Shown here in pieces: positions 31,962-41,889 of a stretch of DNA of 64,000 nucleotides. Every line of letters begins with the position of its first letter. Position 1 is the stretch's first letter. Position numbers and translations under genes: made by a program. The stretch comes from Rhizobium sp. NXC14 (GTDB lineage: Bacteria > Pseudomonadota > Alphaproteobacteria > Rhizobiales > Rhizobiaceae): assembly GCF_002117485.1 (NCBI RefSeq), contig NZ_CP021031.1, positions 186,001 through 250,000 on the forward strand, written 5' to 3'. The notes beneath the pieces were generated by a model. The model worked only from the letters and a program-made list of their open reading frames with translations. It was not told the DNA's origin and made no database searches.

Positions 31962-32163
31962 GTCAAATCTTGAGGAGCAGCTCGCGAAGGTCCGGAAACT
32001 GCAGTCACGCGCCACAACAGCGAAGATGGAGTTGTACTACCTTGCCGAGGGTCTCCCGATCAACTGGACCGAGGTCAAAACCGTAGGCCGGAAAACGTTC
32101 AACGCATTTGCAGAGTTGGAAGCGGCAAAGGAAGAACTCGCCACGTTGGAGAATTCTCAGTGA
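31962..32163 (+). CDS. DUF683 (CCE_0567-type) nif-linked protein
   Basis: This is a small helical protein of 66 residues (SNLEEQLAKVRKLQSRATTAKMELYYLAEGLPINWTEVKTVGRKTFNAFAELEAAKEELATLE). The start is a GTG at about 31962 (GTGTCAAATCTTGAG) preceded by GAGGAAAG; a longer reading frame upstream only overlaps the previous gene. Family members are small coiled-coil metal-binding proteins always found between nifX-associated genes and fdxB. Its stop overlaps the fdxB start (ATG at 32160 would overlap; first codon ACC/GTG ambiguous), so the two are coupled. Confidence 0.75.
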
Positions 32164-32477
32164 CCGGCTCTTTCACAACGCGGGACGGCTCCAGCTGGGT
32201 GCCGAAATATCTGGTGGCTGTCGATGGCGCAACCTGCATTGGATGTGGACGGTGTTTCAAAGTCTGCTCTCGCGAGGTCATGCGCCTCTATGGCGTGGAT
32301 GAAGCGGGCGAAATCATCGGCGCCTGCGATGAAGAGGATGAAGACTTCGACGGCCACCTCAATCGCATGATCATGGTCGTAGACCATCCAGGCCGGTGCA
32401 TTGGCTGCGGAGCCTGCGCCCGCGTCTGCGCTAAGAACTGCCAGACTCATGTCGAGGCAGACAGTGCAGTTGGATAA
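32160..32477 (+). CDS. fdxB: Ferredoxin III, nif-specific
   Basis: This 105-residue ferredoxin has two 4Fe-4S motifs: CIGCGRCFKVCSREV (about residues 21-35) and CIGCGACARVCAKNC (about 80-94). It is of the nif-specific FdxB type, with an insert between the clusters. The frame begins with GTG overlapping the end of the DUF683 gene. FdxB supplies electrons for cofactor assembly or nitrogenase. It ends overlapping the start of the next membrane protein by one base, so the string from nifH onward may be one transcript. Confidence 0.9.
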   Translation: MTGSFTTRDGSSWVPKYLVAVDGATCIGCGRCFKVCSREVMRLYGVDEAGEIIGACDEEDEDFDGHLNRMIMVVDHPGRCIGCGACARVCAKNCQTHVEADSAVG

Positions 32478-32818
32478 TGGGACGGAAAAACCGGAGTAAG
32501 GCCTTGCCCTTTGAAATCTTCTTTCGCATCCTGGTGCTGGTCGTGTTCACCAGTGCTGTTTCGGCTTATGCCGCCTCGCTTTCCATCCTCAAAGCAGTCG
32601 TGGTCACCTTAGCGGCTTCGTTGCTTCTTCAGGTCACTTATTTCGCGCGTCTGCTTTTTTTGTTCTGGTGGTCCGATCGCGCCCAGAACGATCACGAAAG
32701 GTCTACGCATTCACCACCCGGACAAGCGGCCATCCAGCCACAAGCGCGCAAACAGGCTGAAACTGAGCACTCCAACGTCCTCCAGCTTCACCCAAGGCGC
32801 GACCATCGGCTCCCTTAA
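32477..32818 (+). CDS. ExoX/PsiA-like exopolysaccharide production repressor
   Basis: This 113-residue protein has two transmembrane helices (EIFFRILVLVVFTSAVSAYAASL and ILKAVVVTLAASLLLQVTYFARLLFLFWW) and a soluble, Gln/His-rich tail. This matches the small ExoX / Psi family of rhizobia, which lower exopolysaccharide output by acting on the first sugar transferase (ExoY/PssA) at the membrane. It starts with ATG at 32477, overlapping the last base of fdxB. Linkage to nif genes suggests shutting off exopolysaccharide in bacteroids, as proposed for psiA. The assignment is by shape and short similarity. Confidence 0.65.
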   Translation: MGRKNRSKALPFEIFFRILVLVVFTSAVSAYAASLSILKAVVVTLAASLLLQVTYFARLLFLFWWSDRAQNDHERSTHSPPGQAAIQPQARKQAETEHSNVLQLHPRRDHRLP

Positions 32819-33019
32819 GGTAGGCATTCGGCCAGTCATCACGCTTAAACTACTACTTGATCGTGATCGCACCAACTGCAGTATGATCCGCGACGACTGC
32901 TCTCTTTACCCACGCGATGCCGCAGCGGAGGAGATGCTGCATTCGCTTAGAAGCGCCCCCGGCTGAGGCGCCAGTCGTCCGCCGCTGCGTTTGATTTCCT
33001 GACATTTACCGGAGAGGAT

Positions 33020-34033
33020 ATGCTTGAAAAGTTTGATCGATTCCCCCTGACGTTCGGACCCACGCCGATCGAGAAACTCGACCGTCTCGGTAAGCACCTA
33101 GGCGGGAAAGTCGAGATTTATGCAAAGCGGGAGGATTGCAACTCCGGCCTTGCGTTTGGCGGAAACAAGCTCCGCAAACTCGAATACATTGTTCCGGACG
33201 CGATCGCGTCGAACGCCGATACGCTCGTGTCTATCGGGGCAGTACAGTCCAACCACACACGCATGGTCGCTGCGGTTGCCGCCAAGATCGGAATGAAGTG
33301 CCTACTAGTGCAGGAAAACTGGGTACCGGATCAGAATCCCGTTTACAGCCAAGTCGGCAATATACTGTTGAGCCGGATCATGGGAGCAGAGGTAAACTTG
33401 GTCGACAAAGGCTTCGACATTGGTATTCGTCCTAGTTGGGAAGAGGCAGTTAATGAGGTCAAGCAGAGGGGCGGCAGCCCCTATGGAATCCCAGCCGGGG
33501 CATCTGCTCACAAGTATGGCGCTCTGGGCTACGTCGGCTTTGCAGATGAAGTTCGCGTCCAAGAGGAGCAACTTCGGTTCGGCTTCGACTACATTGTGGT
33601 TTGCACTGTGACCGGCTCGACACAGGCGGGCATGATCGTCGGTTTTGCCAAGGACGGAAGAGCGCGAAACGTGATTGGCATTGACGCTTCTGCGACGCCC
33701 GACCATGCGAGGGCCCAAGTGCTAAAAATTGCGCGGGATGCTGCGAAGCTCACTGGTCTCACCAAAGAGGTTGTCGACGATGACGTGGTCTTGTTCGAGG
33801 AGTACGCTTACCCACATTACGGGATTCCGTCAGAGGAAACAAAGCAGGCGATTCGTTTATGCGCGCGCCTTGAGGGCATGATCACCGATCCTGTCTACGA
33901 GGGGAAATCGATGCAAGGCATGATCGACCTAGTCCAAGGGGGCTTCTTCCCAGATGGGTCGAGGATTCTCTTCGTCCATCTTGGAGGCGTCCCGGCAATC
34001 AACGGCTACGGCTATATGTTCCTTGATGGCTGA
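33020..34033 (+). CDS. acdS: 1-aminocyclopropane-1-carboxylate deaminase
   Basis: This 337-residue PLP enzyme splits ACC to 2-oxobutyrate and ammonia, lowering plant ethylene and favouring nodulation. The PLP lysine is K50 in GGNKLRKLE. The residues that separate true ACC deaminases from D-cysteine desulfhydrases are present: Glu in DPVYEGKS and Leu in VHLGG. GAGAGG precedes the ATG. In Mesorhizobium acdS is NifA-controlled; here I see no -24/-12 element upstream, and no acdR beside it. It precedes an aspartokinase gene. Confidence 0.93.
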   Translation: MLEKFDRFPLTFGPTPIEKLDRLGKHLGGKVEIYAKREDCNSGLAFGGNKLRKLEYIVPDAIASNADTLVSIGAVQSNHTRMVAAVAAKIGMKCLLVQENWVPDQNPVYSQVGNILLSRIMGAEVNLVDKGFDIGIRPSWEEAVNEVKQRGGSPYGIPAGASAHKYGALGYVGFADEVRVQEEQLRFGFDYIVVCTVTGSTQAGMIVGFAKDGRARNVIGIDASATPDHARAQVLKIARDAAKLTGLTKEVVDDDVVLFEEYAYPHYGIPSEETKQAIRLCARLEGMITDPVYEGKSMQGMIDLVQGGFFPDGSRILFVHLGGVPAINGYGYMFLDG

Positions 34034-34499
34034 TATCGAGCCCGCGCTAAATCAGTCGATGCTACTGTAGCGATTTGGCGGCGGCTGAGACTCAAACGGA
34101 CGCCGTGAATGAGAATTGCCGAAAACAGGCTGGAGACAAGCCAAGCTAGTTGAGCGTTCCTTCGTCGTTCCAATGTCCTTGTAACAGAAGCTCCACTGCA
34201 GGCGCCAAGTCGTGTTGGGAGGTTGCCATGTGATGCCTCCGACATTGATCACCCGGCAATCAGCAACATAAGCTACAGCTGTATGACGATGGCGAGTGTC
34301 GGCGCGAAGCACAGGAAGGTAAACAACCGGCCCTACCGATCTCGGTAGTTCATGACGACTTCATCATCGCTTAGACTTGCACGTCATAGCCGTCACAGTT
34401 GGAGTCCGACGTGGATCTGGGCACAGCCCAAAATCAAGCCGCCATTCGGGGCGCTTCTAAGTTTGCGGCTGCAGTCGGAAACAATGCGGTTGGTGAAAT
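34034..34499. other. Intergenic stretch between acdS and the aspartokinase
   Basis: About 465 bases without a supportable gene, nod box or NifA site. The leader may hold the promoter of the aspartokinase, but none is recognised. Confidence 0.4.
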
Positions 34500-35660
34500 A
34501 TGAATGTAGCCGTTCTAAAATTTGGCGGTTCAAGCTTTCAAAGGCCTGAAGATTACGGTCGGGTCGCTCGGCACCTGGCCGAGCGTCTCGCACATGGCCA
34601 GATCAAGATTGTTGCCGTGGTCAGCGCGATGTCGGGAACGACTGACAAGCTGAGATCGGTGATGCTCGACGTTAACGACCAAGCGCGGCCATCAAACCTG
34701 GACGCCGCGCTTGCGACGGGGGAGATGCTCAGCGCCTGTTTGTTGGAAGCAGCCGTCAGTCGGCTTGGATTGGCGGTGATGTCTTGCAACGGCTATTCGC
34801 TCGGTATTCGCACAGATTCGGATTTTGGTCGCGCATCGGTGGAAAGTGCAGATCCTGGGCATTTGATTGCAGCACTCCAGGACAATGACGTTGTGGTCGC
34901 CGCGGGCGGCCAGGGGGTTGATGACAGTGGTCGGATAACCTTCCTTGGAAGAAACAGTTCTGACCTGACAGCAATTGTGATTGCATCCATGCTGGGGGAG
35001 CACGTGTGTGAAATTTACTCGGATGTTCCCGGTATCTACACGGCGGATCCGAATCTCGTCGCGGGAGCACGCCTAATCCCGGAGATTGCTTACGGCACGG
35101 CTGCAAAGATGTCACGACATGGTGCAAAAGTGCTCCACCATCGAGCGGTGGACTACGCTGAGCAGCACTCTGTGACCATTGCTTGCAAATCTCTCATGAA
35201 CGACGGAACGGTAATGGCGGGCACATTCGTGACAGATCAAGGGGACGCGAGCACGGTGACGCTCGCTCGCGACTCAGCCCTGTTGTCGTGCAGGAGTCTC
35301 GAAGAACGCAATAGACTCCGGGATTTTCTCGACCAACGGGAAATCCATGCAGTTTGTACGGATGAGACCGGTCTATGTATTTTATGCGACGTTGATTTCG
35401 CCCTGAGGCTTCTCACGGTGGTGGGCGACCAGTCCCTCTATGTTGGTTCAAGATCGGCCGTGACAGAGTTAGGTTGTGCGAGTCTGCGCGTCCATCTCGA
35501 AGAGAATTCCGAGGGCGCGATTGCTCGGGCGCGCCAGATTCATGAACGAATGTATCCTGACTCAAACACCAAGCCACTTTGTCCGAGCGTACCAATGCAT
35601 TGCTCCACATACAGTTCTTTACTCATCCACACGAACAACGCCCCGGAAGATCGGCGATAA
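34500..35660 (+). CDS. Aspartokinase-like protein with degenerate regulatory domain
   Basis: This 386-residue protein has a complete kinase domain: KFGGSS at residues 7-12, VVSAMSGTTDKL, TGEMLSACLL, FLGRNSSDLTA and IYSDVPGIYTADPNLV, GAKVLHHRAVDYAE. The C-terminal ACT region is short and divergent (SLEERNRLRDFLDQREIHAVCTDETGLCILC..), and the end (MHCSTYSSLLIHTNN..) is unlike the family. Such accessory kinases in biosynthetic clusters are often freed from feedback control. It would supply aspartyl phosphate, then aspartate semialdehyde. The next gene is a diaminobutyrate-type aminotransferase, which uses that semialdehyde. The ATG at 34500 has little Shine-Dalgarno sequence. Confidence 0.8.
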   Translation: MNVAVLKFGGSSFQRPEDYGRVARHLAERLAHGQIKIVAVVSAMSGTTDKLRSVMLDVNDQARPSNLDAALATGEMLSACLLEAAVSRLGLAVMSCNGYSLGIRTDSDFGRASVESADPGHLIAALQDNDVVVAAGGQGVDDSGRITFLGRNSSDLTAIVIASMLGEHVCEIYSDVPGIYTADPNLVAGARLIPEIAYGTAAKMSRHGAKVLHHRAVDYAEQHSVTIACKSLMNDGTVMAGTFVTDQGDASTVTLARDSALLSCRSLEERNRLRDFLDQREIHAVCTDETGLCILCDVDFALRLLTVVGDQSLYVGSRSAVTELGCASLRVHLEENSEGAIARARQIHERMYPDSNTKPLCPSVPMHCSTYSSLLIHTNNAPEDRR

Positions 35661-36118
35661 GCCGAGGCGATCCCATGAGGTGACCCATGCTGCAAATGCC
35701 TTTGAGGCAGTGCGCGGATCACCATATACCTGCGCAACTAGCTAGCACGAAAGAGCGTATCCGACCGTTCAGCTGCGCAGGCGTTCCCATTATAATGAAG
35801 TTAGGAAGGCGTTCACCGTTCGAAGGTAGACCTTGGGATACAGCCGCGGTCTTGCTGTCGATCGTTCGCAAAAGAGGCATACCGGCTGTTTTCATAGTAA
35901 TCTCCTCCGTCGTGAAATTTTCCCCGTAAAGGCAGATGCCATGCCAATCCGCCTGTCTGCTTTTCTGAAAATCCTTTAACCGGTGGGCGCCACTACCATG
36001 TTGGGTAGGCGCATGTACGTGCGCCGCGGTTTAATGTGGCCCGGGCCGAGCAGCTTACCGGCGAGCGGGTTGGCCGCTGGACAGTCGATGCCGCAATTGC
36101 GCCTGATGGAGAAAGACC
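35661..36118. other. Intergenic stretch before the aminotransferase
   Basis: About 460 bases. No promoter motif of the nod or nif type is seen, and the small open frames have no family features. It might have held a gene between kinase and aminotransferase that is now lost. Confidence 0.4.
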
Positions 36119-37390
36119 ATGCTTCAGGAAAGTAGCTCCAACTCGTTGGTTACGTTCGAAACTCTTGAGTCGAATGTGCGATCATATTCGCGGACGTTCC
36201 CGGTGGTGTTCAAAAAGGCTGCAGGAGCAATTCTGGAGGACGAGAACAGTTGCGAGTTTATCGACTTTCTTTCCGGCGCGAGTGCTCTTAACTATGGTCA
36301 CAACGACCCGTATATCCTTAGCAATGCTCTCGAATATTTAAAAACAAATGGAATTCTCCACGCTTTGGACATGGCTACGTCAGTGAAACGGGAGTTTATG
36401 GAGCTTTTCAACGAGATAATATTGCGTCCACGTGGTCTCGCATACAAGTTTCAGTTCGCTGGACCAACTGGCGCCAATGCCGTTGAAGCTGCTTTGAAAC
36501 TTGCGCGCAAGGCTACAGGACGGCACAACATAATCTCGTTCACGAACGGCTATCACGGACTAAGCTTGGGTGCGCTCGCTGTAACCGGCAATCGATACTT
36601 CCGGGACGCAGCAGGCCTTACAGCTGCTGGCGCAGTGTTCATGCCTTACGACGGCTACTTGGGAGCCGATCATGATACCACGGAATATCTTGACAGGATC
36701 CTTGACGATCGTAGCAGTGGTGTCGACCTCCCGGCAGCCGTAATTCTGGAAACGATTCAAGGCGAAGGTGGCATCAACCCTGCGAGCAAAGACTGGTTGC
36801 AGTCGATCGAGCGGCTTTGCAGAAAGAATGAAATCCTGCTGATTGTTGATGACATTCAGGCTGGCTGCGGACGAACGGGCGATTTTTTTAGTTTCGAGTT
36901 CGCGAACCTATCTCCGGATATCGTGCTTTTGTCGAAGTCCCTCAGCGGTTGTGGGCTGCCACTGTCCCTTTTGCTGTTGAAACCCGAACTTGATGTCTGG
37001 CTGCCCGGCGAACACAGTGGAACGTTCAGGGGCAACAATCTGGCACTCGTGACGGCGTCGGCTGCTTTGCGAAAATACTGGACACAAGATTCCCTATCCA
37101 AGGATGTCGTCGAGCTAGGCGGTATCGCAGGAGAACGCCTTCGACAAGTCGCGCAGCGCAACGGAGATCTAAACCTTTCGGTCCGGGGAAGGGGCATGAT
37201 GCTGGGGCTGGACTGCGGTAAAAGCGATCTGGCTGAAATTATTGTCCGTAATGCCTTCGAGGATGGGCTTGTGGTGGAACGGTGCGGCGCGGAAGACCAG
37301 GTGATCAAACTTCTTCCTCCGCTGACCCTTGACAGGCCGACTCTTCAACGTGGCCTCGATATTTTGGACAGGGCCGTGCAGAGCGCTTAG
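36119..37390 (+). CDS. 2,4-diaminobutyrate 4-aminotransferase-like protein
   Basis: This 423-residue class-III aminotransferase resembles EctB/DABA aminotransferases, which make L-2,4-diaminobutyrate from aspartate semialdehyde with glutamate. Landmarks are FQFAGPTGANAVEAALKLARKATGR, the PLP aspartate D244 in LIVDDIQAGCGRTG, and the Schiff-base lysine K273 in LLSKSLSG. GGAGAAAG precedes the ATG. Its base composition is more AT-rich than the plasmid's older genes. With the aspartokinase upstream it forms a DABA-producing pair. DABA is used for siderophores (rhizobactin), ectoine or as an antimetabolite; no other enzyme of those routes is adjacent. Confidence 0.82.
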   Translation: MLQESSSNSLVTFETLESNVRSYSRTFPVVFKKAAGAILEDENSCEFIDFLSGASALNYGHNDPYILSNALEYLKTNGILHALDMATSVKREFMELFNEIILRPRGLAYKFQFAGPTGANAVEAALKLARKATGRHNIISFTNGYHGLSLGALAVTGNRYFRDAAGLTAAGAVFMPYDGYLGADHDTTEYLDRILDDRSSGVDLPAAVILETIQGEGGINPASKDWLQSIERLCRKNEILLIVDDIQAGCGRTGDFFSFEFANLSPDIVLLSKSLSGCGLPLSLLLLKPELDVWLPGEHSGTFRGNNLALVTASAALRKYWTQDSLSKDVVELGGIAGERLRQVAQRNGDLNLSVRGRGMMLGLDCGKSDLAEIIVRNAFEDGLVVERCGAEDQVIKLLPPLTLDRPTLQRGLDILDRAVQSA

Positions 37391-37620
37391 ATCGGAGGAA
37401 GACCGAGCACGCGTTTTGCGTCAAATCAATGAGCGCCCTCCAGTTAACGTTGCTCGCGACGGTTCCAGATCGGCGGGCCCGTGCAAAGCTTCTTCAGGAT
37501 AATTTATCGTGTTGTAGTGACCCCCTCTTTGCCGCTTCCCATACAACAATAAGGCGTCTTCCGGCCGAGAGGGCCGCGTCTAGACCAGAGTAGGGAGCAG
37601 CCTGTGAAATTGCACTACCA

Positions 37621-38595
37621 TCATCGGCAGCGCCGCTCAGATTGCGGGAGGGTGGGTTCGAGGTGCCTTCCCCAGGCGGTACGCGGCGAAGCCACGCGTG
37701 ACGCCTCGTCCAACAAGATCTCCCGCATCCACAGGCTCGCCGGATTACTATTGTGGAGTGCAGGCCATTGGACGGCCTCAGTGAAAGCAGGAAGTGGCAG
37801 AGGAAGCTCAATGATCTGTAGCGGAATTGTTTTTGCGAAATGCTGCGCCAGCCGCAACGGCATGGTCCCTATACGGTCAGTACCCGACACCATTGGAGGA
37901 ATCATGCTGAAGCCCTGCACGACGACTTCAACACGTCTAGTGAAACCGCGCTCGAGCAAATACCATTCATCGATGGAAGGCCTCTGCGCATTTCCGAATT
38001 TGGGCGCAACATGGCCAATTGACATGTATCTCTCCAATGTTAGCGGCTCTGATAGCTGCTGGTTTGTACCGCAGCCTATGCAGACGAGTGTCTCGTCGAA
38101 CAATCTCGCGCGTGCATGCGCGTTCGACATAAACAACTCCGGCAGAATGAGAAAATCAACGTCGCCGCTTCGCAGAAGCTCCTCGAAATCGTCGGCAAGC
38201 GGGAGAAACTCGCAGCTGACTGCAGGAGCTTCCTGCGCCACACGCTTCACGACCTTATCAAAAAACGTAAGCGAGATAAAATCGGAAAGGAGGATCCTGA
38301 AGCACCGATCAGATTGGAGAGCATTGAATGGCTCCCAGGAAATGATGGAGAGCCGGATGTGGAGGAGTGTCTCGCGGACTGCTGAGGCGAGCCCTTCCGC
38401 ACGAGGCGTTGGGACGAGTACTCGGCCATTCATTGTAAACATCTCATCGCGGAAATAGGCGCGCAACCGGGCGACAGCAGCGCTCATGGCCGGCTGACTT
38501 AAGTTGATGCTGCGTGCCGCCGCAGTGAGGTTACGCTTGGTCATCAGCGCGTCGAGCGCGACGAGGAGATTTAAGTCAAGGCCCTTGAAACGCAT
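37621..38595 (-). CDS. nodD: NodD, second copy
   Basis: This 324-residue LysR-type regulator begins [29 protein letters not shown] like the first NodD. The ATG at 38595 is the family start, four codons inside the open frame. The effector domain is complete and diverged from the first copy ([26 protein letters not shown]-terminus [19 protein letters not shown]). Two NodDs may respond to different flavonoids. The first half of a nod box, ATCCATGGCGCGGATG, lies just upstream at 38606-38621, but its second half is degenerate and no nod operon is divergent. An old nodD-nodABC junction may have been broken here. Confidence 0.92.
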   Translation of the reverse strand: MRFKGLDLNLLVALDALMTKRNLTAAARSINLSQPAMSAAVARLRAYFRDEMFTMNGRVLVPTPRAEGLASAVRETLLHIRLSIISWEPFNALQSDRCFRILLSDFISLTFFDKVVKRVAQEAPAVSCEFLPLADDFEELLRSGDVDFLILPELFMSNAHARARLFDETLVCIGCGTNQQLSEPLTLERYMSIGHVAPKFGNAQRPSIDEWYLLERGFTRRVEVVVQGFSMIPPMVSGTDRIGTMPLRLAQHFAKTIPLQIIELPLPLPAFTEAVQWPALHNSNPASLWMREILLDEASRVASPRTAWGRHLEPTLPQSERRCR

Positions 38596-38605
38596 ATTCT
38601 CTTTC

Positions 38606-38621
38606 ATCCATGGCGCGGATG
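38606..38621 (+). promoter_or_regulatory. Half nod box upstream of nodD
   Basis: ATCCATGGCGCGGATG matches the 5' half of the nod box (ATCCAY-N5-GGATG pattern), but the conserved ATCCAAACAATC core that should follow is absent. It may serve nodD autoregulation or be the relic of a divergent nod operon promoter. Confidence 0.5.
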
Positions 38622-39263
38622 CATGAAGTACATCAGTTGATCGGAGTCAAGCGTCGCTAGCCCGTTGGATGCCGTTCAGCGGACCGCAACTCTCCAGGGG
38701 GCATACATCAGAACGTCCCATTCTTGCAGCCAAAATCCCCCATGGTCGCTGGCGCGCTTGTCGTCGTTTTGCGAGGTGCGACTGGCCGTGAGGTGGCATA
38801 GTCAATCGAATGGGGGCCGGAGCTATGACGGACGGCAATTGCGCCTTTTGAAGACGTGATTCTTTGGCGCCGACCGGGTCAACGCCGCGGGTATCAATGC
38901 ACCGTGTTCGTTGAGGTGCGCACTTGCGCATGCTATTTCCTGGCGATCAAACTTCGAGAAATTGCCCGGGCGACCCAGGTGCGCTGATCATCATGCTGGA
39001 GACCTCGGGGACGTGTCGTGAACACAATCAGGGCCGTCGTTCCCGCCGACCCGTCGGGCTCCGGCACTAGAATGGCTCAATTCCCCCGGCTGATCGAACG
39101 CTGACGACGTCCGTTACCTTCTCTGCGAACTGCTTGTTGATCGATAGTTCGAACGACTCAAACCTACCAGGCGATCCGCGGGCCTTAGCAGTAATTTTTT
39201 CGCCGGTGTCCGTTGGTCCAGATCGAATGTTCGCCAGGCCTGAATCTTCTGTTAAATCCAAAC
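38622..39263. other. Gene-poor stretch
   Basis: About 640 bases between nodD and a small membrane-protein gene. Only short frames are present; none has a recognisable domain. Confidence 0.45.
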
Positions 39264-39560
39264 TTAGGTAAGTACTGAGATGAGAACAGATAGCCAAATC
39301 AAGATGACCCCCAACGCCAACGCTCGCCTGGCGGCTGCCACCTTCTCCTCGCCGTCACGTGCAACGGGGGTGGTAACAATCCAGGGCACCGAGCCAAGCG
39401 CAGCAAATCCGACAAGCGTCAAAACCACAATGAGCACGTCGGCGCTACGCCAGCCGCCGGCCTCATACAAGCCCCAGTAGCCAAGAAATGCCATTCCCAC
39501 CGCGAACATGGTGGCGGAGGCAGAGCACAGTCCCGCAACAGCACCTGATGGCGCACGCAT
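39264..39560 (-). CDS. Small membrane protein of unknown function
   Basis: This 98-residue protein starts MRAPSGAVAGLCSASATMFAVGMAFLGYWGLYEAGG with AAGGAT before the ATG at 39560. Three hydrophobic helices are visible (SATMFAVGMAFLGYWGLY, DVLIVVLTLVGFAALGSVPWIV, ALALGVILIWLSVLISVL). The longer open frame upstream lacks coding character. I do not recognise the family. It would lie in the inner membrane. No operon partner is evident. Confidence 0.5.
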   Translation of the reverse strand: MRAPSGAVAGLCSASATMFAVGMAFLGYWGLYEAGGWRSADVLIVVLTLVGFAALGSVPWIVTTPVARDGEEKVAAARRALALGVILIWLSVLISVLT

Positions 39561-39849
39561 GTAACATCCTTTCGTTGCGTCAATCCGAATCCGACATTGA
39601 CTGTGATGCTGATTGCCTTTGCCCGTATGCGGGCAGCGCGCCTTGTTTGTTCCGCACACTTGGTGCATGAGGATTCCATGAATCCCAAGAGCTAAGATTT
39701 TTGATTCGCAATCGAAATTCAACACACTTGTTGATCGGACGCAATCTTCCCGGCGTGATTAAACCCCATTCGTCGCGCCCCATTGCACATGTCCGCGACG
39801 AAAGCTTGAATGCTGCACCGATCTCATTAACCTCGTGACACTTCGGTCT

Positions 39850-40116
39850 TTAGGCGTGCGCACTTGCGTCCTGAAATTGGCCGGTTTGTTGCTTTGTCAT
39901 TCGGCAGCCGCGATGAAGGATGCGACCGCTCGTAGCCGGGATAGAGGTGCCTAAGCGAACTGCGCGTGCATCTTGCTTGGTCCAATGCATCTGAGTAGAA
40001 CGGTTTTGCTGGAATCGGAGTGAGGGGGATTGTCTTTGCGAAATCGAAGCCAACCACAACAACAGGCAATTTGCCAAAAGACCGCCCACTGTCAGCCAGA
40101 TGAGCTTTGTTCGCAT
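39850..40116 (-). CDS. Putative small exported peptide
   Basis: An 88-residue frame begins MRTKLIWLTVGGLLANCLLLWLASISQRQSPSLRF, a plausible signal anchor or signal peptide, followed by a basic, low-complexity tail. The ribosome site is weak. The tail also makes sense in the next frame (FDFAKTIPLTPIPAKPFYSDALDQ), so a frameshift may have changed the true C-terminus. This is a weak prediction. Confidence 0.3.
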   Translation of the reverse strand: MRTKLIWLTVGGLLANCLLLWLASISQRQSPSLRFQQNRSTQMHWTKQDARAVRLGTSIPATSGRILHRGCRMTKQQTGQFQDASAHA

Positions 40117-40428
40117 ATCCGGCTTGCCAGGCTTGGCTTGCTTGTAAGCTGACCTTCTTGCCGGAGAGCGCGAACACCAATCGCCTATGCATGCCGAACG
40201 AATGCCAAACCTAACATATCGGTTTGACCACGGGGCGTCATCATTACGAGGTTCTTCTTGGCGCAAATATGCCTAAGTCATCCCGAAAACTCCCCTGAAC
40301 CCGTGACGCGCAATCAAAATGTCTACCGGCCGCCGTGATTTTGGTGCAGGGCTTGCTAAACGTGATCGCAAAATTGCAGACGGCAAAGACCGCGTCGCGG
40401 CTTCCAAGATGCTAAGGTAAGACATTTC

Positions 40429-41307
40429 ATGCAGGATGCTGAGGTTATTCGTTCCGGTATTTCGGAGGCAGTCATCAACCGAAAAGGAGCCGAGCTCATC
40501 GGGTGGCGGGTCGGTGCAACCGACCTCCTTTGGCCGCGAGGCGGCACAGGTTGGAATCAGACGTGTCCCCTGATGTTTCCTTCATGCGGATGGAGCGAGT
40601 CTTCGCTTGTCGAGATTAAAGGACGCGTTTATCCGATGCCTGTTCACGGCTTTATCAGCATGCAGGAATTTGACGTGGTGTCTAACTCAGAAAGTGAGGT
40701 GATACTGGAAACATCGGACAATGCGTTCACCCATACAATGTTTCCATTTTATTTCCATTTCAAGATTGCGTACAAAATCGCAAACAATCGATTGCATATC
40801 GATGCCTCAGTGAAAAATAAGGAAACTTGCACTATATTGCCTTACTCGATCGGTATACATCCCGGATTTAATTGGCCGCTACTATCTCCGCTCAAAGACG
40901 ATTGGCGGCTGCTATTTAATAAAAAGGAATCCACTCTCGTTCCATCTATATCTTCCCAAGGGCTAATCCAAGTTCATCAACGAAAACTTACATTCGACGG
41001 ACGTTGCCTTTACCTGAATGAAGGCCTTTTCCAAAATGAAGCGCTGTGTTTTTTGAATGCGAACAGTAAGAGGCTGTCGCTTGTTGGGGATAACGTCACG
41101 ATCAAAATTGACGCACCAGACGCACGTCATTGGATCGTATGGTCGCTTCCAGAGCAGGACTTTCTGGCGCTGGAACCGTGTACGGGCCACGGCGACATGG
41201 AGGGCAGCCGCACCCCATTCGAGGAGCGAAAATATAATATCAACCTTGCTCCAGGAGAAGAGCAACAATTCCGAGTGCGCTTCGAGTTTTTACAGCTCGA
41301 AGACTAG
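40429..41307 (+). CDS. Aldose 1-epimerase (LacX-like) family protein
   Basis: This 292-residue galactose-mutarotase-fold protein is of the LacX-like subgroup. Landmarks: CPLMFPSCGWSESS, PMPVHGFISMQEFDV (substrate His), YSIGIHPGFNWPL (second His) and EPCTGHGDMEG near the end (glutamate and glycine-rich motif). It would interconvert sugar anomers or bind a sugar. It is AT-rich relative to the plasmid core, suggesting late arrival. It starts at ATG 40429. Neighbours (small membrane proteins on one side, hemN on the other) do not indicate a pathway. Confidence 0.8.
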   Translation: MQDAEVIRSGISEAVINRKGAELIGWRVGATDLLWPRGGTGWNQTCPLMFPSCGWSESSLVEIKGRVYPMPVHGFISMQEFDVVSNSESEVILETSDNAFTHTMFPFYFHFKIAYKIANNRLHIDASVKNKETCTILPYSIGIHPGFNWPLLSPLKDDWRLLFNKKESTLVPSISSQGLIQVHQRKLTFDGRCLYLNEGLFQNEALCFLNANSKRLSLVGDNVTIKIDAPDARHWIVWSLPEQDFLALEPCTGHGDMEGSRTPFEERKYNINLAPGEEQQFRVRFEFLQLED

Positions 41308-41889
41308 TCGGCTTGCATTGCGAGGGCCCATCATAGGACGGAAAACGAGGAGGCAGAGATGTGCCGAACTGCAGATATTTCTGGTGCTGAAGGAGCAGGC
41401 GGCCGGAGCGAGGCTGCCGATCTCTGCCGCAAGCAGGGGAGCAAACTGACCCAGTGAAGCATTTTCCCGCCAAACCAGGCCAAGCGGCTGAACGCGCACT
41501 AAGATGAGAAGGCCAGGTTGAAGAAGCTGCCGGCCACGCAGATGTTGGACACAACAACCTCCACAAGCCTTTTTAAAAATGGGTTGAGCTTGTCGCCAAG
41601 CGAGATGCCGTCACGCGTCTGAAGACCCGTTGTGTCCATGGGAAAGACGGGCTCTCCAGATCATAACCGCCCGCCGCAAGAATCCGGCGCCTGCCGTTTC
41701 AACCCGCTAGCGTTCGTCGATGAATAGGAGCGCCTGCCAAGGGGGCGTCGCGGTGCCGGTCCTTTGCGACATTGTCGGAACTGTGACATTGCGCCGAGTT
41801 GCCAAATCGAGTCCCGGATCTTCAACGCTGTTGGTCTGAATTTTGCGTCTCCTTGTTCAAGGTACCGAGAATCGAAAGGAAGAACAGGC
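41308..41889. other. Stretch before hemN
   Basis: About 580 bases. The hemN reading frame is open from 41764, but the most likely start is the GTG at 41890. No anaerobox (TTGA-N6-TCAA) or sigma-54 element was found in it. Confidence 0.4.
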
